This document shows positions 25,848 through 34,177 of a stretch of 64,000 bases of DNA, piece by piece. The stretch's first letter is position 1. Every line of letters begins with the position of its first letter. This DNA is from Actinopolyspora biskrensis. Lineage in GTDB: Bacteria > Actinomycetota > Actinomycetes > Mycobacteriales > Pseudonocardiaceae. The position numbers and the translations under genes were made by a program. The notes beneath the pieces are model-generated. The model was not told the DNA's origin, made no database searches, and was given only the letters and a program-made list of their open reading frames with translations. The stretch covers positions 868,001 to 932,000 of the forward strand of contig NZ_JACBYW010000001.1 in assembly GCF_013408175.1 (NCBI RefSeq). The letters are read 5' to 3'.

Positions 25848-27103
25848 GACTCTCCCTTCGCGGCGAACGTGTGCGACGCACGTGCGATGTCCGTGGTGAG
25901 CTCGTCGACGAGATCCGAGGACATGTCGGAACGAACGACGATGCGCCCAGTGGTCGGGTGCGTCGGGGTCCGCGACTGGTACACCGGGATGTGCCACCCC
26001 TTGTCAGCCAGTGACGTCGTGAGGTCGGTAACCGCCGCACTGGCCGGTGAACCTGCCGTGAATGTGACGACCGGCAGGTCACTCCCGCCGCTGAGCACTT
26101 CGATGTCCGGTTGCTCCGCGAGCTGCCTTGCCACGCGTTCGGCGATGTCCCGGGAACGCAGGTGCGTGGCACGATAACCGGAGCGGCCTCGGCGGATCAG
26201 CTGCAGGTACTGCTCCACGACCGGCGCCGATGGGCGGGAGAACGACAACGTCGGCTCCGGTGCTCCCGTTCCGATGTAGGGCGCCGCAAGTGCCAGTTCG
26301 TCCATAGTGGACCAACTGGTGCGCCACAGCAGCCACCCCACGCTCGGTCGGGTCAGGCCGTACTTGTGCCCGGATGCGTTGATCGACACGACGCGATCGA
26401 GCCGGAAATCCCATGGGAATTCCGGCTGGAGGAACGGAGCCACGAACCCACCGGAAGCGGCATCGACGTGCAGCGGAATATCCAGTCCCGTGCGCGCGTG
26501 CAGCTCGTCGAGCGCCGTGCTGACCTCGTGGACCGGGTCGTACAGACCGAACTCGGGAGAACCGAGGGTAGCCACCGCGCCGATCGTTCCGGCATCGCAG
26601 CTGCTTGCCACGGCGGCGGGATCACTGATGGGCTCACCCTGCCGTGGCGGAAGAAGGCGCGGCTCGACGTTCCAGAACATGCAGAAGCGCAGCCAGCACG
26701 TGTGCGCGGTGGGGCCGAGCACGAGGTTCGGCTGCTGATCGTGGTTCTGCTTGCGCCATCGGCGAAGCAGCTCGGCCGCGGCGATGACGGCGGCCTCGCT
26801 GGATCCCGTCGTGGCGCACCCGCCGGTGTCAGCGGACCCGTGCCACAAGTGCCGCAGCATGGCCAGGCACCGGTGTTCGAGGATCGTCACGCCGGGATAT
26901 TCGGCGCGGTTGATCAGGTTGTGCCTCGACCAGCGCCGGACCAGTGTGTCGATGTGCGGGTCGCACTCGGGGGACACGAACGTACCGAGGTTCCGGGACG
27001 GTGGGATGTCGCTGCGAGTGACGTCCCTGATCACCTCCTCGGCGGTTTCCTGAGAGCATGGTGCTTCCAGGAAATCGACGTCCACGGGGCCTGTGCCGGG
27101 CAT
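25844..27103 (-). CDS. PLP-dependent glutamate-decarboxylase-like enzyme
   Basis: 419 residues, group II PLP decarboxylase of the GadB type. Features are ATTGSSEAAVIAAAELLRRWR (PLP phosphate loop), LHVDAASGGFVAPF with the pyridine-binding Asp214, and SINASGHKYGLTRPSVGW with the Schiff-base Lys247. GadB is normally about 460 residues; here both the N-terminal and the C-terminal pH-sensing parts are short. It probably decarboxylates glutamate or a related acidic amino acid, releasing GABA or an analogue. First gene of an operon with a CoA-transferase and an ALDH; a SARP-type promoter lies about 100-155 bp upstream. Confidence 0.82.
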   Translation of the reverse strand: MPGTGPVDVDFLEAPCSQETAEEVIRDVTRSDIPPSRNLGTFVSPECDPHIDTLVRRWSRHNLINRAEYPGVTILEHRCLAMLRHLWHGSADTGGCATTGSSEAAVIAAAELLRRWRKQNHDQQPNLVLGPTAHTCWLRFCMFWNVEPRLLPPRQGEPISDPAAVASSCDAGTIGAVATLGSPEFGLYDPVHEVSTALDELHARTGLDIPLHVDAASGGFVAPFLQPEFPWDFRLDRVVSINASGHKYGLTRPSVGWLLWRTSWSTMDELALAAPYIGTGAPEPTLSFSRPSAPVVEQYLQLIRRGRSGYRATHLRSRDIAERVARQLAEQPDIEVLSGGSDLPVVTFTAGSPASAAVTDLTTSLADKGWHIPVYQSRTPTHPTTGRIVVRSDMSSDLVDELTTDIARASHTFAAKGES

Positions 27104-27204
27104 CGTTCTCCGACCTCGTATTTCTGCTCGGCGTCGCGATCAGCGTTCGCTGCGTACCGGCCCGCATCTGCCCTCGATGGGCAAATATCCGCAGCCTCGG
27201 CGTG

Positions 27205-27258
27205 CTGCCAGAAAAACTAGGTGGACGCGCTGACACGGCGCTGACGTCACAGTGACGT
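27205..27258 (-). promoter_or_regulatory. SARP-type promoter: three heptamers at 11-bp steps
   Basis: Minus-strand heptamers are ACGTCAC (27258-27252), ACGTCAG (27247-27241) and GTGTCAG (27236-27230), in exact 11-bp register. About 10 bp further is TAGTTT, a TAnnnT -10. The last heptamer is identical to those at 49395-49423. It precedes the decarboxylase operon by a leader of about 100 nt. Confidence 0.6.
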
Positions 27259-27883
27259 CGAATCAGTCACCAGGAATGGTTGCGGGAATCTCGAGAAGGT
27301 GGCGGCCGTCCGTGGTCGGAAAGGTTCACACTGCGAGTCGCGCTGCCAAGCGTTCGGCCAGTTCGGTGAAGTAGAATTCATCGTGTTCAACGGGAAGGAG
27401 CTTCGTTATCAGCAGGTAGCCACCTTGCGTGGTTCGCTCGCTGCTCTGGGAACGACCAATCAGCATCGTTCGTAGCGTCACTCGGGAACGGGGCGCCTCG
27501 GTCTCGTCACCCTTCCAGGGAGGATCCGAAGGCCGGTCGTGTGATCGAGTCGTGGGTGAACTGGACTCAGCGTAGTGGAATGTTCCGGACAGCAGTGCAC
27601 CGTCCAGGAATCTCAGTGCCGATTCAGCGCGGAAATCGGTGGACGGGCACGAGGAGATCATTCTTGGGGCGGTGGAGGGAAACAGGATGTGACCACCACA
27701 TGGCGGCTACTTTCCCGTTGTCTTCTTTTTACGGTGGGATCGTCCAGTGTCGAGTTCTCCGGGCACTCCCGGTGAGTCACTCGAAGGGCGAATATGCACG
27801 TGACTGCTTTCCCGGGAAGTAAACCTCTGCGCGATCCGCTCATGGTCACGATTTCCGACGTCGGCACCGCGGGGAGAACTCGT
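27259..27883. other. Intergenic region with one doubtful ORF
   Basis: A 111-codon minus-strand frame (27326-27661) ends in YLLITKLLPVEHDEFYFTELAERLAARLAV, which looks protein-like, but the N-terminal half does not and no ribosome site is clear. It may be a gene remnant like its neighbours to the right. Base composition is lower in GC than the flanks. Confidence 0.3.
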
Positions 27884-28670
27884 ATGACTCGTTTTGGCGT
27901 TCTCGGCCCGATCCGGATCGATTCGTGCGACTCCGGCGCCGAAGTGAGGGGGTCCGGCGTCGAACCTTGCTGGCGATGCTGTTGGTCAATGCGGGAAGGG
28001 TGCTCCCCTTCCACGAGCTCTACGCGGAGATCTGGCCGGACGGGCTGCCTGCCGATCCGGCCAACGCGCTGCAAGTCCACCTGGTGCGATTGCGTCGACA
28101 GCTGGAGTCCGGTGAGCCTGGCCGTGAGCTGCGGATCACCACCGCCGGACCTGGCCTGTCGCTGTCCCTGGAGCCTGGCGAACTGGACCTCGAGGTGTTC
28201 TCCACCTGCTGGCAGCAGGCCCGGCACCTCGTTCGGAGCGAGCCGCGGACGGCCGCGGAGAAGCTCCGCGAAGCGCGCGCATTGGAATGGGCCCGCGCTG
28301 GTCGACGTGCGCGACCACAGCCTGCGGCTCAGGGTCCGTGGCCGAGCAGGCCGAAGAGGACCGTCTCGCGGTGATCGAGCAGCTCGTCGACCTCGACATC
28401 ACGCTTGGCCGTCACGACCGGATCATCGGTGAGCTCAGGGCACTCACCGCCGAATTCCCGCTGCGTGAACGTCTCTGCACTCAACTGATCACTGCTCTCG
28501 GCAGGTCGGGGCGGCGCGCCGAAGCGGTTCGTGTCTTCCGCTCCTCCTGGGAGCACGTGGTCTCCGAGGCCGGTATCGAGCCGTCCCGCGATCTCGACGA
28601 CGCGTTCCACGGCGCGCTCGCCGACGATCCGCGAGTGATTCCTCAGTGGCCTCCGTACAGTAGTGAGTAG
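27884..28670 (+). pseudogene. SARP-family regulator gene broken by frameshifts
   Basis: The ATG at 27884 starts MTRFGVLGPIRIDS, the standard SARP beginning. The wHTH and bacterial transcriptional activation domain then continue in other frames: TLLAMLLVNAGRVLPFHELYAEIWPDG and ALQVHLVRLRRQLE in a second frame, a short GPALVDVRDHSLRL piece back in the first, and LGRHDRIIGELRALTAEFPLRERLCTQLITALGRSGRRAEAVRVF to SEAGIEPSRDL in a third. Shifts fall near 27948 (a run of G), 28290 and 28335. Three shifts in 790 bp favour a true pseudogene over sequencing error. The whole SARP length is otherwise represented. Confidence 0.8.
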
Positions 28671-28728
28671 CCGTTGCGGGCAGGGGCTGTGACGTTGGTG
28701 GCGATGATGGGCTGGATGCGCTCGGACC

Positions 28729-28950
28729 TGTCTGCACGAGCAGGGAGTCCTGAGCCACTGAGGTTTTGTTGGTTAGCACCTCTGGTGGTCCGAGGCGGTC
28801 CGCGGCGCGTGGGAGAAACGTGTCGACTGCCGAGAGATCGGTGATGTCGATGCTTTCGCGGTAAAAGCGGTCGGCGAAGGTCTCGTGCAGTTCGGCTGGA
28901 CCGGAGGCGGAGCTTCGGGAGAGCGCGGCTACACGGTGACCGCGCGAAAG
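28729..28950 (-). pseudogene. FabG-type ketoacyl-ACP reductase fragment
   Basis: One minus-strand frame carries GHRVAALSRSS, YRESIDITDLSAVDTFLPRAADRLGPPEVL and AQDSLLVQT, which align with the beta2-alpha4 part of MabA/FabG-like reductases (where CDITD and PVEVLVANAG are normal). The GxxxGxG cofactor motif and the catalytic Ser-Tyr-Lys are absent. A remnant next to the broken SARP gene. Confidence 0.55.
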
Positions 28951-29103
28951 CGGTCGTTCCGCGGTAGGAGTGTTCGGCCGGGCGAGGGGAAATGCCGCCC
29001 TGCCAGCGTGCAACGCGAACGCCGCTCCGGCTTCGGTGGGAAGCGGAGATCCGATTCGCTCTGGTTTTCGGGAAGCACGCTCGTCGATTCGTCGAGCAGG
29101 AGC

Positions 29104-30762
29104 TTAACCCCGGATGCCGCTCTGCGTGCCGCGGAGTTCGCGCAGCAGCGCGGCGACGTGCAGGGACACCCGGGACTCCGCGTCGGCCAGGTCCACGTCG
29201 AGCACGGACTCGATCGTGGCGAGCCGGTTGTACAGCGCCGGTCGGCTGAGGTGGGAGCGTCTGGCCAGTTCCGTCTTGTTGCCGCCGTGACGCAGGAACT
29301 CGCCGAGCAGTTCGGCGAGCTCGGTGCGGTGCTTCGCGTCGTGGGCCAGCAGTGGACCGAGTTCCGCCTCGGCGAACGCCACCAGCCGGGGGTCGTCGCG
29401 GAGCAGCGAGAGCACGCCGCGCAGCCGCACGTCGGCGCTGCGGTGGAAGGAGCGGCTCCCCGGGCCGCGCGGCTGTTGCACGGCCGCGACTTCCGCGGCG
29501 TGCCCGGATTCGTCGATCAGCGGTCCGATGCCCGCGAGCGTGCTCGCGCGGCGTCCGACTCCGATCACCCAGGTTGTTCCGTCACCCTCGGCGGCGATCC
29601 GTTCGTGCACCGCCGGGGCGAGTCGCTCCAGGAGCTGGTGCTCGTTCTCGGAGGTCGGGCCGAGCACGGCTGTGACGGTGCCCGGCCGGGTGGAGGCGAC
29701 CAGCCCAGGTCGGCCCGTGTCGCGCAGCTGGGCGGCGACGATGTCGCGCACCCGGGCGCTCGGGTCGCTGCCCGGCTCGGTCCCGGTCGCGGGGCGGGTC
29801 CCGTCGGGCTGGTCGCGGGTGGGGACCAGCGTGAGCGGGAGGTAGGGGCCGGTGGCGGTGAGCCCGGCGGCGGAGGCGCGGGTGCGCAGATCGGGCCCGT
29901 CGATCGCTCGTCCGGTCAGCAGTTCGGCCAGGAGTCCGGCGTGCGTGCGGTGCTCCTCCCCGCGCCGTTCGCGTTCGACCAGGCGGGCGACGGTGAGAGC
30001 CTGGGCCGCTCGTTCGAGCAGGGTGCGCGCCGCGTCGTCGTCCAGTGTGCCGCCGAGGAGGACGAGCCGGCCCCACGGGGTGCGCCGAGGGCCCACCAGC
30101 GAAGCGATCCAGCGTTCGTTGCCGAGGGGCGTGCTGACCCCGTCGCCTGCGGCGCGGGAGCGTCGCTCCCACTGGTCGAGTACCTGGGCGGCCGAGGCGT
30201 CGCCGAGTTCGTAGGAGATCACGCGGTGCCCGAGGTCCTCCAGCACGAGCGGTGCGCCGGCCAGGAGTTGCCCCTGGTGCAGGATCTCCTCGGCACCGGT
30301 GGTTTCGACGGCGAGCTCCGAGAAGGTCCGGTGCACCCGTTCGGAGAAGCTCAGCCGCTCGACCTGCTCGTCGACGATGCGTGCGTGCACCGCCTCGGTG
30401 AGCGCGACGAACCGCAGCGGGCGGTGCAGCACCACGAGCGGGAGCTCCAGTTCACCCGCGGTCCGCACGAGGGCCCGCGGAGGTTGGTCGAACTGGCGTC
30501 CGAGCTCGATGACCAGCCCCGCGGCCCCGGCGCGGTCGAGGTTGCGCAGGTAGTCGCGTTGCTCCTCGTCGGTGCGGCCGATGCCGATGCCGGTGGTCAG
30601 GATCAGCTCGCCGCCCTTGAGCAGTGCCGATAGGTCTTCCAGTTCGCTGACGTGAACCCAGCGCACGGGGCGGTCGGCGGTGGCGGGCGAGACGAGTTCG
30701 GGGACAGCGTCCTGGACGAGGGGCAGGGCCACGATGTCGCTGACGGTCAGTTGCCGCACCAT
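29104..30762 (-). CDS. PucR-family transcriptional regulator
   Basis: 552 residues with the three-part PucR layout: an N-terminal PucR sensor domain (LTVSDIVALPLVQDAVPELV, WVHVSELEDLSALLKGGELILTTG), a degenerate GGDEF-like middle, and a C-terminal PucR helix-turn-helix (LLGEFLRHGGNKTELARRSHLSRPALYNRLATIESVLDVDL). PucR proteins activate purine, beta-alanine or amino-acid catabolic genes. It is divergent from the semialdehyde dehydrogenase gene with 121 bp between starts, so it very likely controls that operon. ATG GTG at 30762 is the start. Confidence 0.88.
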   Translation of the reverse strand: MVRQLTVSDIVALPLVQDAVPELVSPATADRPVRWVHVSELEDLSALLKGGELILTTGIGIGRTDEEQRDYLRNLDRAGAAGLVIELGRQFDQPPRALVRTAGELELPLVVLHRPLRFVALTEAVHARIVDEQVERLSFSERVHRTFSELAVETTGAEEILHQGQLLAGAPLVLEDLGHRVISYELGDASAAQVLDQWERRSRAAGDGVSTPLGNERWIASLVGPRRTPWGRLVLLGGTLDDDAARTLLERAAQALTVARLVERERRGEEHRTHAGLLAELLTGRAIDGPDLRTRASAAGLTATGPYLPLTLVPTRDQPDGTRPATGTEPGSDPSARVRDIVAAQLRDTGRPGLVASTRPGTVTAVLGPTSENEHQLLERLAPAVHERIAAEGDGTTWVIGVGRRASTLAGIGPLIDESGHAAEVAAVQQPRGPGSRSFHRSADVRLRGVLSLLRDDPRLVAFAEAELGPLLAHDAKHRTELAELLGEFLRHGGNKTELARRSHLSRPALYNRLATIESVLDVDLADAESRVSLHVAALLRELRGTQSGIRG

Positions 30763-30883
30763 GCCCGTGATTCTACTGACGAGTTGTCAAGAAGGAGTGG
30801 AGTTGGCTGACAGGTCGTCAATTGCCGGTGGGGTGCGGTGCGCCCGAGGATGAGGTGAGCACCGTCGACGAGTGAGGAGCCCC

Positions 30884-32395
30884 ATGACTTCCGAGTCCTC
30901 CGTCCCGCACACCTTGCCGCACTGGGTGGGCAACGAGCCGTGGGAGGGATCCGCCGCGCGGACCGGCGAAGTCGTCGACCCGGCGACCGGTCGGTGGCGA
31001 CTGCACGTGCGGCTGGCCGATTCCGCCGATGTGGACGCGGCCGTGGAGGCGGCGCGGGCGGCTTTCCCCGGTTGGCGCGACACCTCCCTGACCCGGCGCA
31101 CGCAGGTCCTCTTCCGCTTCCGCGAGCTGCTCGCCGAGCGCAAGGGCGAGCTGGCCGAGATCATCACCGCCGAGCACGGCAAGGTGCTCGACGACGCGCT
31201 CGGCGAGATCTCCCGCGGGTTGGAGGTGGTGGAGTTCGCCTGCGGGCTGGGGCACCTGCTCAAGGGCGAGATGACCGACAACGCCTCCACCGGGGTGGAC
31301 GTGCACTCGCTGCGCCAGCCGCTGGGGCCGGTGGCCGTGGTCAGCCCGTTCAACTTCCCGGCCATGGTGCCGATGTGGTTCTTCCCGCTGGCGATCGCGG
31401 CGGGCAACACCGTGGTGCTCAAGCCGAGCGAGAAGGATCCGTCCGCGGCGAACTGGTTGGCCGAGCTGTGGGCCGAGGCCGGTCTTCCGCCGGGGGTGTT
31501 CAACGTGCTGCACGGCGAGGGGGACGCGGTCGACGGGCTGCTGAGGCACTCCGACATCAAGGCCGTCTCGTTCGTCGGGTCCACGCCGATCGCACGCCAC
31601 GTCCACGAGACGGCGACCGCGCACGGTAAGCGGGTCCAGGCGCTCGGCGGGGCCAAGAACCACATGCTCGTGCTGCCCGATGCCGATCTCGACCAGGCGG
31701 CCGACGCGGCGGTCAACGCCGGGTTCGGTTCCGCGGGGGAGCGGTGCATGGCCGTCAGCGCTCTCGTGGCGATCGACCCGGTCGCCGACGAGCTCGTGGC
31801 CAAGGTGCGGGAGAAGGTCGGTGGGCTCCGCGTCGGTGACGGCAGGCGGGGCACCGACATGGGGCCGCTGGTCACCGGCGAGCACCGTGACCGGGTCGCC
31901 GACTACGTGCGGTCCGGTGTCGAGGAGGGGGCGGAGCTCGTCGTGGACGGGCGCGAGGTCACCCCGGAGGGCTCCGGCGAGGGGTTCTGGCTCGGGCCCA
32001 CCCTGTTCGACCACGTCACTCCGGAGATGTCGGTCTACACCGACGAGATCTTCGGTCCGGTGCTGTCGGTGCTGCGGGTGCCCTCCTACGACGAGGCGCT
32101 CGAGCTGATCAACGCCAACCCCTACGGCAACGGGGTCGCGCTGTTCACCAACGACGGCCGTACCGCGCGGCACTTCCAGCGCGAGGTGGAGGTCGGCATG
32201 GTCGGTATCAACGTGCCGATCCCCGTGCCCGTGGCCTACTACTCCTTCGGCGGTTGGAAGGCCTCGCTGTTCGGTGACACGCACGCCTACGGCACGGAGG
32301 GGGTGCACTTCTTCACCCGCGGCAAGGCCGTCACCACGCGCTGGCCCGAGCCCGAGCAGCAGCGGGTCGATCTCGGTTTCCCGCAGAACACGTGA
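30884..32395 (+). CDS. mmsA: CoA-acylating methylmalonate/malonate-semialdehyde dehydrogenase
   Basis: 503 residues of the MmsA branch of ALDH enzymes. Signatures are HWVGNEPW near the start, PFNFPAMVPMWFFPLAIAAGNTVVLKPSEKDPS, FVGSTPIARHVHETA, KNHMLVLPDADLDQAADAAVNAGFGSAGERCMA with the catalytic Cys, and the IPVPVAYYSFGGWKAS end of the family. It oxidises (methyl)malonate semialdehyde with CoA to propionyl- or acetyl-CoA. The GAGGAG before ATG 30884 supports the start. It is paired with a class III aminotransferase that would form the semialdehyde from beta-alanine or beta-aminoisobutyrate. Confidence 0.88.
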   Translation: MTSESSVPHTLPHWVGNEPWEGSAARTGEVVDPATGRWRLHVRLADSADVDAAVEAARAAFPGWRDTSLTRRTQVLFRFRELLAERKGELAEIITAEHGKVLDDALGEISRGLEVVEFACGLGHLLKGEMTDNASTGVDVHSLRQPLGPVAVVSPFNFPAMVPMWFFPLAIAAGNTVVLKPSEKDPSAANWLAELWAEAGLPPGVFNVLHGEGDAVDGLLRHSDIKAVSFVGSTPIARHVHETATAHGKRVQALGGAKNHMLVLPDADLDQAADAAVNAGFGSAGERCMAVSALVAIDPVADELVAKVREKVGGLRVGDGRRGTDMGPLVTGEHRDRVADYVRSGVEEGAELVVDGREVTPEGSGEGFWLGPTLFDHVTPEMSVYTDEIFGPVLSVLRVPSYDEALELINANPYGNGVALFTNDGRTARHFQREVEVGMVGINVPIPVPVAYYSFGGWKASLFGDTHAYGTEGVHFFTRGKAVTTRWPEPEQQRVDLGFPQNT

Positions 32396-32695
32396 TTGAG
32401 GTTTGTCGTCCCGTTTTGCGTGGTGGTGCTGGTGGCGGAACCTCAGTCGGCGCCCGGCTGCGGGTGCCCCGACATCGGGTAGCGACCTACACAACGTCGG
32501 GGCTGTCCTCGCCGGGCACTCGACTGAGAACCCGCGGCGGTGCCGACTGCGTGGACGGGTGTTTCGGCGCTGTCCGCGCCGAAAGAAGCCTGGCTCTCAC
32601 CGCAAATCCGCGCGGGAAAAGCCCCGTGAGCCGAGGTTCCCCAGTGAACCCGTCAAGCGGACCAGTTCGCGCACTCTCTTTTGGAAGGTTTCCCC
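32396..32695. other. Intergenic segment with possible structured element
   Basis: 300 bp between mmsA and the aminotransferase gene. TGAGGTT (32397-32403) and AACCTCA (32439-32445) form a stem right after the mmsA stop, and the rest is unusually GT-rich. GGAAGG at 32683 serves the next gene. No ORF is credible. A repetitive or structured intergenic element is possible, but only one copy is in the window. Confidence 0.35.
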
Positions 32696-34048
32696 ATGTC
32701 ACTTGCCTCGTCTTCGTCCGCCGGGACCTACGAGCTCGACAGGGCCCACGTGCTGCACTCGTGGTCGGCCCAGGCCGATGTGGACCCGATGGTCGTCGAG
32801 CGCGCGGAGGGCGTCCACGTCTGGGACGCCGACGGGCGCTGCTACCTCGACTTCACCAGTCAGCTGGTCAACACCAACATCGGCCACCAGCACCCGGCCG
32901 TCGTCCAGGCCGTCCGCGAGCAGGCCGAGCAGCTGTGCACGATCTCGCCTGCCTGCGCCACGGAGCCGCGCAGCCGGGCCGCGCGGTTGATCGCCGAGCG
33001 CACCCCGGAGGGGTTGGACAAGATCTTCTTCACCAACGGGGGAGCGGAAGCCGTCGAGAACGCCGTCCGGATGGCGCGGTCGCACACCGGGCGGCACAAG
33101 GTGCTCTCGCGGTACCGCTCGTACCACGGTGCGACCACGACGGCGATCAACCTCACCGGCGATCCCCGGCGTTGGCCCAACGAGCAGTCGGGAGCGGGCA
33201 CGGTCCACTTCTTCGGACCTCATCCCTACCGCTCGCCGTTCCACTCCCGTGACGAGAGCGAGGAGTGCCGGAGGGCGCTCGAGCACCTCGAGCAGGTGAT
33301 CGAGCTGGAGGGGCCGGAGACCGTCGCCGCGCTCGTGCTCGAGACGGTTCCCGGCACGGCGGGCATCATGCCTCCGCCGCCCGGTTACCTGCGGGGTGTG
33401 CGCGAGTTGTGCGACCGCTACGGCATCGTCTACATCGCCGACGAGGTCATGGCCGGTTTCGGACGCACCGGCGCGTGGTTCGCCGTGGAGCACTACGGCG
33501 TGACCCCGGACCTGATCGCCTTCGCCAAGGGGGTCAACTCCGGCTACGTCCCGCTGGGCGGGGTGGCCGTCAACGAGGCGATCGCGTCCACGTTCGACCA
33601 CCGCGCCTATCCCGGTGGGCTCACCTACTCCGGGCACCCGCTCGCCTGCGCCGCGGCGGTGGCCACCATCACGGCGATGGACGAGGAGGGCATCGTGGAC
33701 AACGCCGCGACCGTCGGCGCGGAGGTGCTCGGTCCGGGGTTGCGGGAGCTCGCCGAGCGGCACCCGAGCATCGGGGACGTGCGTGGTCTCGGGGTGTTCT
33801 GGGCGCTGGAGCTGGTCACCGATCGTGCGACGAAGGAGCCCGCGGCGCCGTACGGCGGGTCCGGTCCGGTGATGAAGCGGCTCGTGGCGGAGTGCGCCGA
33901 GGCCGGGTTGCTGATCCCCACCACGTACCACCGTGTTCACGTCGTGCCGCCCTGCACGATCACCGCCCAGCAGGCCCGCGAGGGGTTGGCCGTTCTCGAC
34001 GGGGCCCTCGACACGGTCGATCGGACCCTGGCCGAACAGCACGGCTAA
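32696..34048 (+). CDS. Class III PLP aminotransferase (beta-alanine/taurine:pyruvate type)
   Basis: 450 residues, omega-aminotransferase fold. Visible: FFTNGGAEAVENAVRMAR (PLP loop), YHGATTTAINLTGDPRRW, the pyridine-binding Asp in IADEVMAGFGRTG, and the Schiff-base Lys in LIAFAKGVNSGYVPLGGVAV. Similar enzymes act on taurine, beta-alanine or GABA with pyruvate. With mmsA and PucR it forms a plausible route from beta-alanine, beta-aminoisobutyrate or a similar omega-amino acid to acetyl- or propionyl-CoA. GGAAGG precedes ATG 32696. Confidence 0.85.
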   Translation: MSLASSSSAGTYELDRAHVLHSWSAQADVDPMVVERAEGVHVWDADGRCYLDFTSQLVNTNIGHQHPAVVQAVREQAEQLCTISPACATEPRSRAARLIAERTPEGLDKIFFTNGGAEAVENAVRMARSHTGRHKVLSRYRSYHGATTTAINLTGDPRRWPNEQSGAGTVHFFGPHPYRSPFHSRDESEECRRALEHLEQVIELEGPETVAALVLETVPGTAGIMPPPPGYLRGVRELCDRYGIVYIADEVMAGFGRTGAWFAVEHYGVTPDLIAFAKGVNSGYVPLGGVAVNEAIASTFDHRAYPGGLTYSGHPLACAAAVATITAMDEEGIVDNAATVGAEVLGPGLRELAERHPSIGDVRGLGVFWALELVTDRATKEPAAPYGGSGPVMKRLVAECAEAGLLIPTTYHRVHVVPPCTITAQQAREGLAVLDGALDTVDRTLAEQHG

Positions 34049-34132
34049 TTAAATACCGAGTCCAACTTCCGGGCCCACTTCAACGGGGGCGGGGCGTGGT
34101 GCTTCGCGTCTGTCCTGCGGGTGTGGAAAACC

Positions 34133-34154
34133 CCCAGTTTTACCTAAAACTGGG
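34133..34154. terminator. Hairpin between convergent genes
   Basis: CCCAGTTTTA and TAAAACTGGG form a perfect 10-bp inverted repeat separated by 2 bp (or a 9-bp stem with a 4-nt loop). It lies between the aminotransferase gene (ends 34048, plus) and the PepSY gene (ends 34178, minus). Its AT-rich inner part is unlike the flanks. Confidence 0.7.
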
Positions 34155-34177
34155 ACAACAGCGGGCAGCCGGACCCC

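Noticed and set aside
27326-27661. 111-codon minus-strand frame
   Set aside because: Only its C-terminal third looks like protein, no ribosome site is clear, and it is surrounded by decayed genes, so it was not listed as a CDS.
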